Source: Symbiodinium natans (lineage: Eukaryota; Sar; Dinophyceae; Suessiales; Symbiodiniaceae). Taken from it: a DNA stretch of 35,000 nucleotides. The notes under the pieces were generated by a model that did no database searches, was not told the DNA's origin, and saw nothing but the letters and a program-made list of their open reading frames with translations. Location: contig CAJNDS010002146.1 in assembly GCA_905221605.1 (NCBI GenBank), forward strand, positions 558,406-593,405, given 5' to 3'. Position numbers and translations under genes: made by a program. Below, one piece after another: positions 18,580 to 27,216 of this stretch. Position 1 is the first letter of the stretch, and the number at the start of each line of letters is the position of its first letter.

Positions 18580-21500
18580 CTATTGCAATAATCACACCAA
18601 GCCTCGCAATTGTCAAGCTCATGAGCAACCGAGTTGTCTTTTCGCTGTGCCGTTATGGTATTGGTGAGATATCCATTTTTGACTTCAAACTCAAACCGAC
18701 AACCACAATTACAACAATTACCGTTGATTCTTTTAATAAACCAGTCTGGAGTAACATATTTTTTGAATTTATCTTTCTACCAGCCTTTTCGTCTTGTAGT
18801 TTGTAGTTTCTGATTTTGTCGTTTATGTATCGGTTTAGATTTTCTTCTGTGAGTTCTGTTTTATCCGTTTCACTCTCATAAAATAACACATCATTAAAGT
18901 CGGTGCTTCTAGTCAAGGCGCACCATATCCACTCACGAGTCACCAAGTGCTTCTTATTCCACTCGTGTATTATGATCTTACCATTGATTGAAGCACCTTG
19001 CGCAGAATGGCACGTGGTACAATAATCGTATCTAAAATGCTTATCTAATGTTAACATATCCGTTGTATACTGTTCCTTTGACTTAACATTTTCCAGTATC
19101 ACTGTGTTACTGCTTATACTCAGTATTCTAAACCGATAGTTAACGTTGAATCTTTTACTTCCGAACTTCTTGTAGACTCTGCATATCAGTGTCTCACCCA
19201 CTTCATACTTATTTTTCTTACCTATGTGTTTTCGTATCTGATTGGACACATACAGACACCTCATGTTTGTATAAGCTATATTATTATGCGATTGTGTTAC
19301 ATCGTCTGTTGTTTTAAAATATTTCCTTACGAAGTCATCAAGTGGAAGCTTATGTAGCCACATGTCGTCATACATATTATTTAATACTTGTCTGTTCTCA
19401 TTTGCTTTAGAATCGTCTTTACCACCTAATCTCTTACAAACTGTTAACAAAATATTATATTTAAATATCTGATTTATACACTCATCTGCATATTCATCTG
19501 GTTTTCTGGTATTAGTCAAGTCTTCTATGGGCGGTAATTGCTTCGTGTCACCAGCCCCTATAATTATCTTATTAGGATGTTGATTAACAAACTGTCTGAT
19601 TCTATTGAGCATATGTAAGCCATTCATAAAAATCTCATCAAAAACCACTACATCGTAGTCACTGTGGTCAAACTCTGGCAACTTCTCACCATCGCCTACA
19701 GGTACTGAAAAAAACTTATTGGTAGTCACCGCGTCATCGTCTATGTTTTGAGACAAGCTATTTTGTGGTACTACAAACAAAGTATTGTATCCTAATTTAC
19801 TGAAATATTTGGCTATATGACTTTTACCTCCTCCAGCGTATTTACTTCTAATCATCAAAGGGTTATGTTTTATAATATCCTTTGCTATGGCCTCGGTGTC
19901 CCATTCATCTTTTACATGTCTGGTCTCATTCTTGTATACTGGTATGGGTATTAATTCATTAGGCTTCTGTTCTAATTTACCCCTTGGTTCTAAAGGCTGT
20001 TTGCCCTTCTCGTGTCTCCATCCGCCTATCTCTTGGTTAAAGTCTAGCCCCTTCTTTGCTCTCCTTAGGTGTTCCCTTCTGATTACAAAAGCATCGGTTT
20101 TGACACTCCAGACATCCACATTATTCTCCACTAGTTTTAAATAATCTTGGTACATTTTAAAATTATGGTATTGTAATAATAGCTCCTTTATGTATATAAA
20201 TCCGTTTCTTAAGGTGGCTCTATCTGATACAGTCAGACAGTAATATTTCTCCTCTAATTCCGTGTATACAGTTTTCCATGCATCTTCTTCTTCATCATCT
20301 TCTACTAATTCTGGTTTTTCTACAGATAATTTATTTATTCTACCTCCGACAAGTTTTTGATAATATAATGCTTCCCTCAAACCATTGAAGGTATAACTTT
20401 TAGATGATGTATTTGTACTCTTTTCCAGTAAACCGAAGTTGACATTTGCAATTAACTTTTTGGTTCTAATGTCCTCGGGTGCTCTGTCAGATATCTCGGT
20501 AGCCCACAGTTTATTGACAATCTTCTTGTAGTCAACAGTATAAACTCTAGAAGGTTCTTTATAATATAATATTTTGCATTTTTTATGTAAATGCTTTAAA
20601 AACTGTCCGTATACTAAGCAATAGGTTTTGTTGAAAAACATTGCCTCGCCATTACTCTTAACTAAGTATAAGGTCAGTGGGTGAAATGATTCTATTTTAT
20701 ATTCCTTCTTGTAAGGCTTCCACACATCAAATTGAGTAAACACTGGTATCTCGGTCATCTGATTAAATGCGTGTGTGAATGCCTTTCGGACATCTATCTC
20801 TACACAGGACTCTGTTGTAAAAAAGTATTTATCAAATTCTTGACGCTTTACAGAATATATATGATAATATTTATTTATCTCACCTGCTGGGTTTACGGTT
20901 TTACACTCCTGGAAGATTTGTATGTCTATCTCGTTATAGTAGGATTTATGCAAGGGGTTAAACAGTGCTTTATTGAAATCGTACATTGCTTTAGACATTC
21001 TATTATAAATATTCTCTGTCCTAACACAGATAGAACCATCAATGGAGTTTGTTACAAGGTTCTGCGTTTTGACCTTGTACTTGATGAGTCTTTTCTTGAT
21101 ATAAAAACGAAAATTCAACTCAGACACGATGCACCCACTGAACTTAACCTGTGGTTCATAACCTGCCTGTTTGGATTCATAAAACAACTTCGTTAAATCA
21201 TTTCCGTCATATATTAGGGTATATTGGTCTTCCTCTGTGTGTTTTCTGATATCGTCCAAAGATGCTATCATTTTACACTCAACTGGTGTGGACTTCTCAT
21301 TTAAATGGTAATCCGACGAAGCCTTCACGTAAATGTCATAATTGGAATTCTTTGGTAACATTTGCTTCAAGGAACTTAAATTATCATTCACCGTGTAAAT
21401 GTGGTTGTTCTTGATTATTGCATACAGTGTTTGTATGTGATGGTCGCGCTTCTCTGGGTCGTACTGATACACCAGATTATTAAAAACATCATATACCCTA

Positions 21501-22468
21501 ACTTGAATATTATAGTGTTCAAAAACCTTGGTCATATCGTCAAGACTAGCACCGTTGGTTGTGAAATCATCTTCTGTTTTATTTATGAGGTTTAAAATAC
21601 TTTCTCTAGTTAATTTGTTCTTCTCTCTCTTCTTGTCACCCATAAGGGTATTTTTATAATAATCCGTTAAAGTATTAATCCAGCACAGGTTGTCTTGATA
21701 ATGTTCAACTTTAATGGCTTCCTTTAGTGTCTCGTACTCTGGGTTCAAAGGAGTCTGAATATAATTATGATACATGCTCACATTAGTCGCATCTCTAAGG
21801 TTCTCGTGCTTTGGATTAAAATCTGAATCACCATCTACCCTATCAACTTCATATACTTTAACACAATCTATATAATCTATCACGAAGCCGATGACTCCCA
21901 ATATGGACGGGTCTCTTTGTAAGTCCAATAGTAATTTTGTGAAAAGCCTCTTGTCGTACTCCCCAAACACTTTTCTACCAACAAGGTTTTCAACATACGA
22001 TGTGGTGTTAACGCTTGCTGTTTGCCTTATAGCTTCTACTGTAATCAATGGTACTAAAGGCTTACCTGCTTTGTCATAAAATGCTGTTTTCTGTGTGCTG
22101 GATTCCGATTTGTATCTAAAAAACGCCACTATCATTGAATAGTCATGTTTTTTTCTAGGGTTGGTTCTTCCAGTTCTCTTGTTCTCTTTCTTTGTTTCCT
22201 CCATTCTTTCGCCTAGACTGGGTTTATCCTTATGTTTGTCATAAATCTTATTGTATTCCTTTTCTGCCTTTTCTTTGTCCTTTGGTGTCTTGGATGTGAT
22301 AAATTTTCTTATTAAATTGTCGGCTGTTGTAAACTGAGCTATCTTGCGTTCAGAATATAAGTCTATGATGTTTCTGACTTTTTCCTTGGTTGCTTTGTTA
22401 AAGCGTTTTTTGTAATTGTCGTACACTGCTTCTAAAGCAGTGATATTTCTCTGTATAGCTTTGGTCAT
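18567..22468 (-). pseudogene. Replication protein: family B-like polymerase fused to SF1 helicase, HNH-like end in shifted frame
   Basis: ATG at 22468 opens 1271 codons to TAA at 18653-18655. Order: basic helical N-terminus; a Cys/His region (CWINTLTDYY about residue 263, HIYTVND about 357) that may be protease-like; polymerase palm motifs EIDVRKAF (about 559), LIANVNFGLLEK (about 673) and VKTDAF (about 790), the last replacing the usual DTDS; then an SF1 helicase with SKYAGGGKSH (Walker A, about 878), VVFDEIF (about 943), GAGDTKQLPPIED (about 976), CHSAQGAS (about 1154) and WCALTRS (about 1183). The open frame ends in an unlikely hydrophobic tail. One frame over, from an A6 run (T at 18759-18764), the strand encodes a CCNCGC pair and HELDNC followed by CDYCN, an HNH-like zinc module, ending at 18567. 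Either a one-base loss or -1 frameshifting at A AAA AAT explains this. Role in genome replication is secure, the exact polymerase class less so. Confidence 0.85.
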
Positions 22469-22501
22469 AAATTACAATATATATTAATTTTATAATAAAA
22501 A

Positions 22502-22512
22502 TATTTCTTTAA
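22502..22512 (-). promoter_or_regulatory. TTAAAGAAATA motif, minus-strand copy
   Basis: On the minus strand the motif TTAAAGAAATA is preceded by AGAAAAA a few bases upstream, like the two plus-strand copies at 22570-22594 and 23892-23916. It drives, by inference, the polymerase-helicase gene. Confidence 0.6.
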
Positions 22513-22569
22513 ATATATTTTTCTGAAGACTTTTTTTAGACTGATTGAAAATCAAATAAGATTATAGTG

Positions 22570-22594
22570 TTAAGAAAAAGCACTTAAAGAAATA
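22570..22594 (+). promoter_or_regulatory. Shared upstream motif, copy before the 104-residue gene
   Basis: TTAAGAAAA, two variable bases, then CACTTAAAGAAATA. It matches 23892-23916 at 23 of 25 positions and has the same 24-base spacing to the ATG, which is unlikely by chance even in AT-rich DNA. Confidence 0.72.
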
Positions 22595-22618
22595 TTATTT
22601 ATATATAATAATAGTGAA

Positions 22619-22933
22619 ATGACAAAACCTGAAGATATGACAATAGAGGAAATCCGTGAACAACTGGCATTGTACAATAGGCTGTATTATAATAAAAGAC
22701 GTGAAGACAAAGAGTATGTTGAGAAAAAAAGGGCTTCCAGAGATAGGTATCTGGAGAAGAAGAAGATGGAGAAATACATAGCCGAAAACGGTATAGATAT
22801 AACAGTCGTGAAGTTGACACCAGAACAGAAGGCAGAAGCACTAGCAAATAAAAAGAAAGGAACTAAATACACCATGAAAAACTGCAAGGTGATAACAGTG
22901 ATTCCTGAGGAAGAGCCAGAAGAAGAGAAATAA
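22619..22933 (+). CDS. Small highly charged protein, 104 aa
   Basis: Residues 1-60 are a Lys/Arg/Glu-rich helix (LYNRLYYNKRREDKEYVEKK, then RYLEKKKMEKYI). After this comes a short beta-like stretch (IDITVVKLTPEQ), a basic loop and an acidic end (EEEPEEEK). No family is recognised; charged Tyr/Lys helices of this type are frequent in large-virus and PLV proteins that may bind DNA. It shares the TTAAAGAAATA promoter class with the replication gene and sits between replication and integrase genes, so an early role is likely. The frame is intact. Confidence 0.68.
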   Translation: MTKPEDMTIEEIREQLALYNRLYYNKRREDKEYVEKKRASRDRYLEKKKMEKYIAENGIDITVVKLTPEQKAEALANKKKGTKYTMKNCKVITVIPEEEPEEEK

Positions 22934-22958
22934 TAATTTTTGTAAAAATATTATTATT
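22929..22958. terminator. Imperfect AT-rich hairpin after the 104-residue gene
   Basis: AATAATAAT followed by T5, a short loop, then A5 and ATTATTATT, with one bulged A. It starts at the stop codon, as do the other viral 3' hairpins. Confidence 0.5.
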
Positions 22959-22974
22959 TTTCTTACTTATTTAT

Positions 22975-23895
22975 ATGAGCGAAAAGCAAAAAATAATTAA
23001 TGATATTTAGAATGATAGAAGCGGTTTCGGCTCACGGCAAAGCACCTTGAAAGATGCAAGGGCCAAAGACAAAACGATTACAATGGCTGATGTTGAGGAA
23101 TTTTTCAAGAAAAATGTAGAAGAGAAAAGGAAACCAAGAGGTCAAAATAGTTTTGTAGCACCGCATCCGTATTTTGAGTTTCAACTTGATTTGTTTTTCA
23201 TATCTAGCAACGACTTAGAAAACCAAAAGTTTAGAATAGGTTTAGTGCTTATTGACATATTCACTAAATATGCAACTGTCATACCAATAAAAAGCAAACA
23301 GCCACCAGATGTTTTAGCAGGTCTCATGGAGGGATTAAACAAAATGGATAAGAAACCACGCATGTTATATTCAGATGAGGAAGGCAGTTTATACAGTAAA
23401 CCCATAATGGAGTATCTGGAGGACGAAAAAATTGAGATTCATAGAACTCGTGGACACCCAGCGTTTGCAGAACGCTTCATTAAAACCTACAAAGATAAGT
23501 TATTCAAGCGCGTTGAAGCGGATAAGAAAAAAGGTAAAGAAAATATTCAATGGACTGATTATAACTTTGAAATACTGTTGACATACAATAATAAAGATAT
23601 ACATTCATCCCATAATCTGACTCCAAGGGATGCACGTTTACCAAAAAATGAGTTGAAAGTAAAACTGATTTTAAGCATAAACGCAAAGCGTAGCAGAACA
23701 TACCCTGAGATAGACGAAGGCGACAGCGTCAAGATAATGAGAAAGAAAGGTATAAGCGAGAAAGAACATACATCACACTGGAATAAAACAATCCATAAAG
23801 TCACTAAGATTGAGAAGAAACTAGGACAAAAATATTATCATTTGGACGATGAGAATAGGTCATACTTGCGACATGAGTTGTTAAAGGTTTCTTAA
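22975..23895 (+). pseudogene. Retroviral-type (rve) integrase with in-frame TAG near the start
   Basis: The enzyme that inserts PLV and Polinton DNA into the host genome. The ATG at 22975 is followed after 11 codons by TAG (23008-23010). The same frame is then open to TAA at 23893-23895. Sequence just after the TAG (NDRSGFGS, TLKDARAKDKTIT, DVEEFF) is the amino-terminal signature of these integrases, so the true start is upstream and the TAG is a nonsense change, probably at a Tyr codon. A start at TTG 23047 would drop this segment. Catalytic triad: Asp72 (FQLDLFF), Asp134 (YSDEEGS), Glu166 (FAERFIKTYK). The carboxyl end (DSVKIMRKKG to SYLRHELLKV) looks like an SH3-type barrel. Catalytic residues are intact; translation of this copy is doubtful. 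Confidence 0.9.
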
Positions 23896-23916
23896 GAAAA
23901 CACACTTAAAGAAATA
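23892..23916 (+). promoter_or_regulatory. Shared upstream motif, copy before the Cys-rich gene
   Basis: Same motif as 22570-22594, with 24 bases between its end and the ATG at 23941. It overlaps the last codon and stop of the integrase gene. Confidence 0.72.
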
Positions 23917-23940
23917 ACAACTTAATGTATTATAATAGAA

Positions 23941-24809
23941 ATGTTCAGTGAACAAGAACAGGAAGAAATCATTAATCAATTCTTGGGTGTTATTGAGATG
24001 AAGAAGATAATCAACAACAAAATAAGTATGTGCACCAAATGCAAATTTACTTCGCCAAATATGAACCTATATCACTTACCATTGTCTGAAAATATTGTGA
24101 AAAACATATGCCAATGTAATTACAAAGAATGCGAAACATGTACCACACTAAGAGAGTTGAAAAGTACTGTTTATGATTGTAGCATGAAAAAATTTGACAA
24201 TGCAGTTGAAGCAGTTGAAGATAAACCTTGTATTGAGGAATACAGATGGGACGAGAAGGAGAAAAGAAACACACAAATGTATTTTTACGTGAACCTAAAC
24301 CCATTCCCAACATACAAAAAACTTCAATCAAAAGTATTTAAAAATAATACGAAATTCTACAACGAAAAAATCCACAAGGAAATCAAGAAATGTTATTACA
24401 ATTTATGGCGCGATAAGGATGACATAAAATCGTTTTACACCAAGCTTCGTAGTCAGATAATTGCAGAATACGACAAAACATTTAAGAAAGACGTTGATAC
24501 AAAACAAAGGTTTGAAAAATATATTGCTTCACACATGAACCCAGTAAGCGATATATTAAAAGGCATCTGCGATTATATCGCTAACAATGAAGAGCAAAAT
24601 CAAGTTGAACACAAACTGTATTCATACCAAACCTCATCTTGGGTAAAGGCGAGTCTTTCAAGAATTGGTTATAACGATGACTACTCATGGGAAAGGTATA
24701 TGGATACAAGGTATCCATGGTTACCAAAAGATGAGTATCTAAGAAGAAACGGTATAACAACAACCAAAAAATTGACGACAACTATCTAAACCTTGACGAT
24801 TTTGATTAG
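23941..24809 (+). CDS. Cysteine-rich viral protein of unknown function, about 282-289 aa
   Basis: The amino third has many cysteines: CTKC (about residues 31-34), CQCNYKECETC (about 58-68) and two later single Cys, suggesting one or two zinc sites. The rest is helical and Lys/Tyr-rich with no domain I recognise. The open frame ends at TAA 24787-24789 after a Thr-rich tail (TTTKKLTTTI). Shifted at an A6 run (24766-24771), the next frame gives an acidic tail (IDDNYLNLDDFD) and stops at TAG 24807-24809, two bases before a hairpin, like the ends of other viral genes. I think the second end is the original one. It carries the same upstream motif as the replication genes, so an early or regulatory role is possible. 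Confidence 0.68.
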
Positions 24810-24810
24810 G

Positions 24811-24840
24811 CAAATAATATTAAAATATTAATATTATTTG
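24811..24840. terminator. Perfect hairpin at the end of the viral core
   Basis: 11-bp arms CAAATAATATT (24811-24821) and AATATTATTTG (24830-24840) around an 8-base loop. It is the last clearly viral sequence before composition switches to host-like at about 24843. Confidence 0.72.
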
Positions 24841-24842
24841 TT

Positions 24843-25760
24843 ATTTTAACCCCTAAAGTTTACTACCCTGATGTTTGGATTTATGGTTTTAGAGTGGTTT
24901 AGGCCGACGCGTAGCACGCGAGGCTCTGTCCGACCGTCGGACTACTTTCAAAATTTTATTTTAGGGTTTTCTATTCTGGGGTTATTATTTTAGTAGTACA
25001 ACCCTACTAAACACAACACGAAAAACCCAAACAAAGCCCCTAAACCCAAACTACACCTTAAAAGTAAAGCCTGAGCGCCAACACCTTCTGAGGTGCATCG
25101 CAATGCTTTGGTAAGCAGTCGGATTCCCCATGGCACTCAGTGCCAATTCTTTTCCCGAAGTGGCAACTAAACACCCCACTACACCCTAAGAGTAAACCCT
25201 AAAAACCAAACTACACCAACCCTAAAACCCTAAACCCCATAAACCCTAAAAAGGGGCGAACCTTCAAGAAGTCGTCGTAGGCAGTGAGCGCTGTCAGAGC
25301 ATGACCCAAACTCTGATCAAGCGACTTCTGGAGTCAAATTCGCTAGCCGCTAGTGCCGGCCCGAGGCAGCGTGCAGAAGAGCTGTGAGCAGAACTGCTTG
25401 TGAACGTGTGAGAAATCCACCAGCTGCACTTGCGTGATGTTTTAGAAAAGCTTTTGTGCTTGTGGAGTTTCCGAACAACGCACCCCTAGGTAGGGGAATA
25501 CCGGAATACGCACCCCTAGGCAGGGGAACACCGCACCCCTAGGTAGGGGAACACCGCACCCCTAGGTAGGGGAACACCGCACCCCTAGGTAGGGGAACAC
25601 CGCACCCCGAAGTAGGGGAGTCCACACCCCGAAGTAGGGGAGTAGGGGAGTCCACACCCCGAAGTAAGGGAGTTAGAAAGCCCACGAAGATGCTTTAAAT
25701 CCACACAAAGAACAGGTGGACGAAAGCAAAAACCGCAGACACGTCTGGTGGAAGCATGTG
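24843..25760. other. GC-richer, host-like intergenic block inside the element
   Basis: No gene seen. The sequence switches from viral AT-rich DNA to host-like DNA with telomere-type words (CCCTAAA near 25213-25250), a GC-rich inverted-repeat patch (about 24903-24945) and a minisatellite (25481-25672). It lies inside the right terminal repeat, so it is part of the element as inserted or arrived in it later. Confidence 0.6.
25481..25672. repeat. Minisatellite, period about 23 bp
   Basis: Units of CACCCCTAGGTAGGGGAACACCG repeat with little change four to five times. They then grade into CACCCCGAAGTAGGGGAGTC units of about 20 bp. Each unit contains a small palindrome (CCCCTAGGTAGGGG). No spacers of the CRISPR kind. 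Confidence 0.85.
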
Positions 25761-26915
25761 CTATGCGCCAGCAGATTTGGGAACAGTTACGGCAGTCACT
25801 GTGGTGCGACTTGACGTATATCTATGTTCAATCGTGAACGGATTTGTCAACTCCTCATGCTGCCTGTGCGCCATTTCTGCTTTGAGAAAGAGCGCCCGCA
25901 TGTGAGGCGGGGGGCGGACAGAAATTTCTTTGCCGTCCAGATCTCCAAATTTCAGCTCTTTGAGCCTTCCCTGCCCCTTGAATTTTCCCTTCACTGGCCA
26001 TCCACCACTGTTTACGTACGTGATGACTGTGTCCTTCAATGCCGTGCTGATCTCAACCACGAGAATCAGTTCATCTTTGCCTCGTTGAACTTCAGCTGGG
26101 ATCAGAGTTAACCTCCCGGCTTGATACTTCAGTTCCACGTCCTTAAGAAGAAGCAGCGCGTTCTTTGCGTCTGTTGTGTGAAACCCCCAGTTCTCAGCCA
26201 CTGTCCACTGTGCCTTAGGAACGATGTGTTCCGCAACTGCTGGGTAGTAATAGCCGGCAAACCACCAGGGTGCTCCCTCTTCGGAACTGAAAAGCTGGCT
26301 CAAGACGACACATGAATCTGTGCCCCCGTAGTACTTTTTTGCTGTCTCATGGAAAGTCTTATCAGTCAACTGCGACACCACATCTTCTGGAACTGGATGC
26401 ATGCGGTAGAGTGGTGTCACGAATGTGTTGATGTCCTTTGACATGGAGTCTTGACCCTGCTGCAACTTCTCCACCTGCTTCTGCATGGACTCCTGAAGGT
26501 TGTCCACCTTCTCCACCTGCTTCTGCATGGACTCCTGAAGCTTCTCCACCTGCTTCTGCATGGAATCCTGAAGGTTGTCCACCTTCTCCACCTGCTTCTG
26601 CATGGACTCCTGAAGGTTGTCCACCTTCTCCACCTGCTTCTGCATGGAATCCTGAAGGTTGTCCACCTTCTCCACCTGCTTCTGCATGGAGTCCTGAAGG
26701 TTGTCCACCTTCTCCACCTGCTTCTGCATGGAGTCCTGAAGGTTGTCCACCTTCTCCACCTGCTTCTGCATGGAATCCTGAAGGTTGTCCACCTTCTTCA
26801 CCATGGACTCCTCGAGGTTCTGCATGGAGTTCTGAAACTGCTGCATCATCTGCATCATCAGGCCAATTCGATCATCGGAACTGACTGCCATTGCGCTATG
26901 CTTCTTGATCTTCAC
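25761..26915 (-). CDS. Long coiled-coil protein with C-terminal HNH-like domain, 384 aa
   Basis: An intact, GC-richer gene unlike its viral neighbours. Residues about 20-165 form a coiled coil built from 14-residue repeats (KVDNLQDSMQKQVE, two heptads each), some units shortened to 11 residues. The carboxyl part resembles an HNH_2-type endonuclease fold: a strand ending DSCVVLSQ, then AEHIVPKAQ (first His about 229) and DAKNALLLLKDVELKY (Asn about 252), where HNH_2 proteins usually have a His in place of the Glu after DV. The nuclease fold is therefore plausible but the active site may be altered. Composition suggests host origin. It could be virus-borne cargo or a nested host sequence. The start ATG at 26915 is followed by a second Met at residue 9. 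Confidence 0.72.
   Translation of the reverse strand: MKIKKHSAMAVSSDDRIGLMMQMMQQFQNSMQNLEESMVKKVDNLQDSMQKQVEKVDNLQDSMQKQVEKVDNLQDSMQKQVEKVDNLQDSMQKQVEKVDNLQESMQKQVEKVDNLQDSMQKQVEKLQESMQKQVEKVDNLQESMQKQVEKLQQGQDSMSKDINTFVTPLYRMHPVPEDVVSQLTDKTFHETAKKYYGGTDSCVVLSQLFSSEEGAPWWFAGYYYPAVAEHIVPKAQWTVAENWGFHTTDAKNALLLLKDVELKYQAGRLTLIPAEVQRGKDELILVVEISTALKDTVITYVNSGGWPVKGKFKGQGRLKELKFGDLDGKEISVRPPPHMRALFLKAEMAHRQHEELTNPFTIEHRYTSSRTTVTAVTVPKSAGA
26445..26815. repeat. 42-bp tandem repeat coding for heptad coiled coil
   Basis: About nine near-identical units with some 33-bp deletion variants, all multiples of three, so the frame is kept. High identity between units indicates recent expansion or gene conversion, and length polymorphism is likely. 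Open frames on the opposite strand here are by-products of the repeat. Confidence 0.9.
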
Positions 26916-27216
26916 TACAAACGTCTGCGAAGCAAAGGAGGCTGCCCTTGAAGCTCAGTCGCTGGCACTCCCACGTAAGCTTCTTGACAAGAACAAGTGT
27001 AAACCCAAAACCCTAACCCCGAAACCCTAAATCCTATACCAACATGCTCTGGAACTCAAACTTGCAGGGGTGACCTGTTGAAGAAGTCGCCAGTGGAAGG
27101 GTCGCCGTTGTGGCTGCAGACTACACCACACCCCCTGGCGCATCGAAGCTCGATGCGCTATCTCCAGCATTTTCCCAAACCTCTCCAGCATTTTCCCAAA
27201 CCCCCCACCCTCCTAC
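26916..27216. other. Spacer between the coiled-coil gene and the right terminal repeat
   Basis: Host-like composition with one short telomere-type patch (about 27000-27030). A 21-bp tandem duplication lies at about 27160-27201 (unit contains CTCCAGCATTTTCCCAAACC). No gene seen. Confidence 0.5.

Larger units (their letters stand above)
22469..22618. promoter_or_regulatory. Divergent promoter region of the replication block
   Basis: 150 bases of very AT-rich DNA between the replication gene (minus) and the 104-residue gene (plus). It holds one copy of TTAAAGAAATA per direction: the minus-strand copy at 22502-22512, about 33 bases before the ATG at 22468, and the plus-strand copy at 22584-22594, 24 bases before the ATG at 22619. 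Confidence 0.65.

Noticed and set aside
20732-21196. Plus-strand 154-codon hydrophobic gene
   Set aside because: Antisense to the polymerase region of the replication protein, which has clear conserved motifs.
7999-23010. A changed genetic code reading TAA and TAG as amino acids
   Set aside because: Most intact viral genes end cleanly at TAA, often at a 3' hairpin, and the frames beyond do not stay open. Two nonsense changes in a decaying copy explain the data better.
25481-25672. CRISPR array
   Set aside because: Units are contiguous with no unique spacers, no cas genes are present and the setting is eukaryotic.
26438-26951. Pro/Ser-rich and Leu-rich open frames on the plus strand
   Set aside because: They are the opposite strand of the 42-bp coiled-coil repeat and have the period of that repeat, with no domain of their own.
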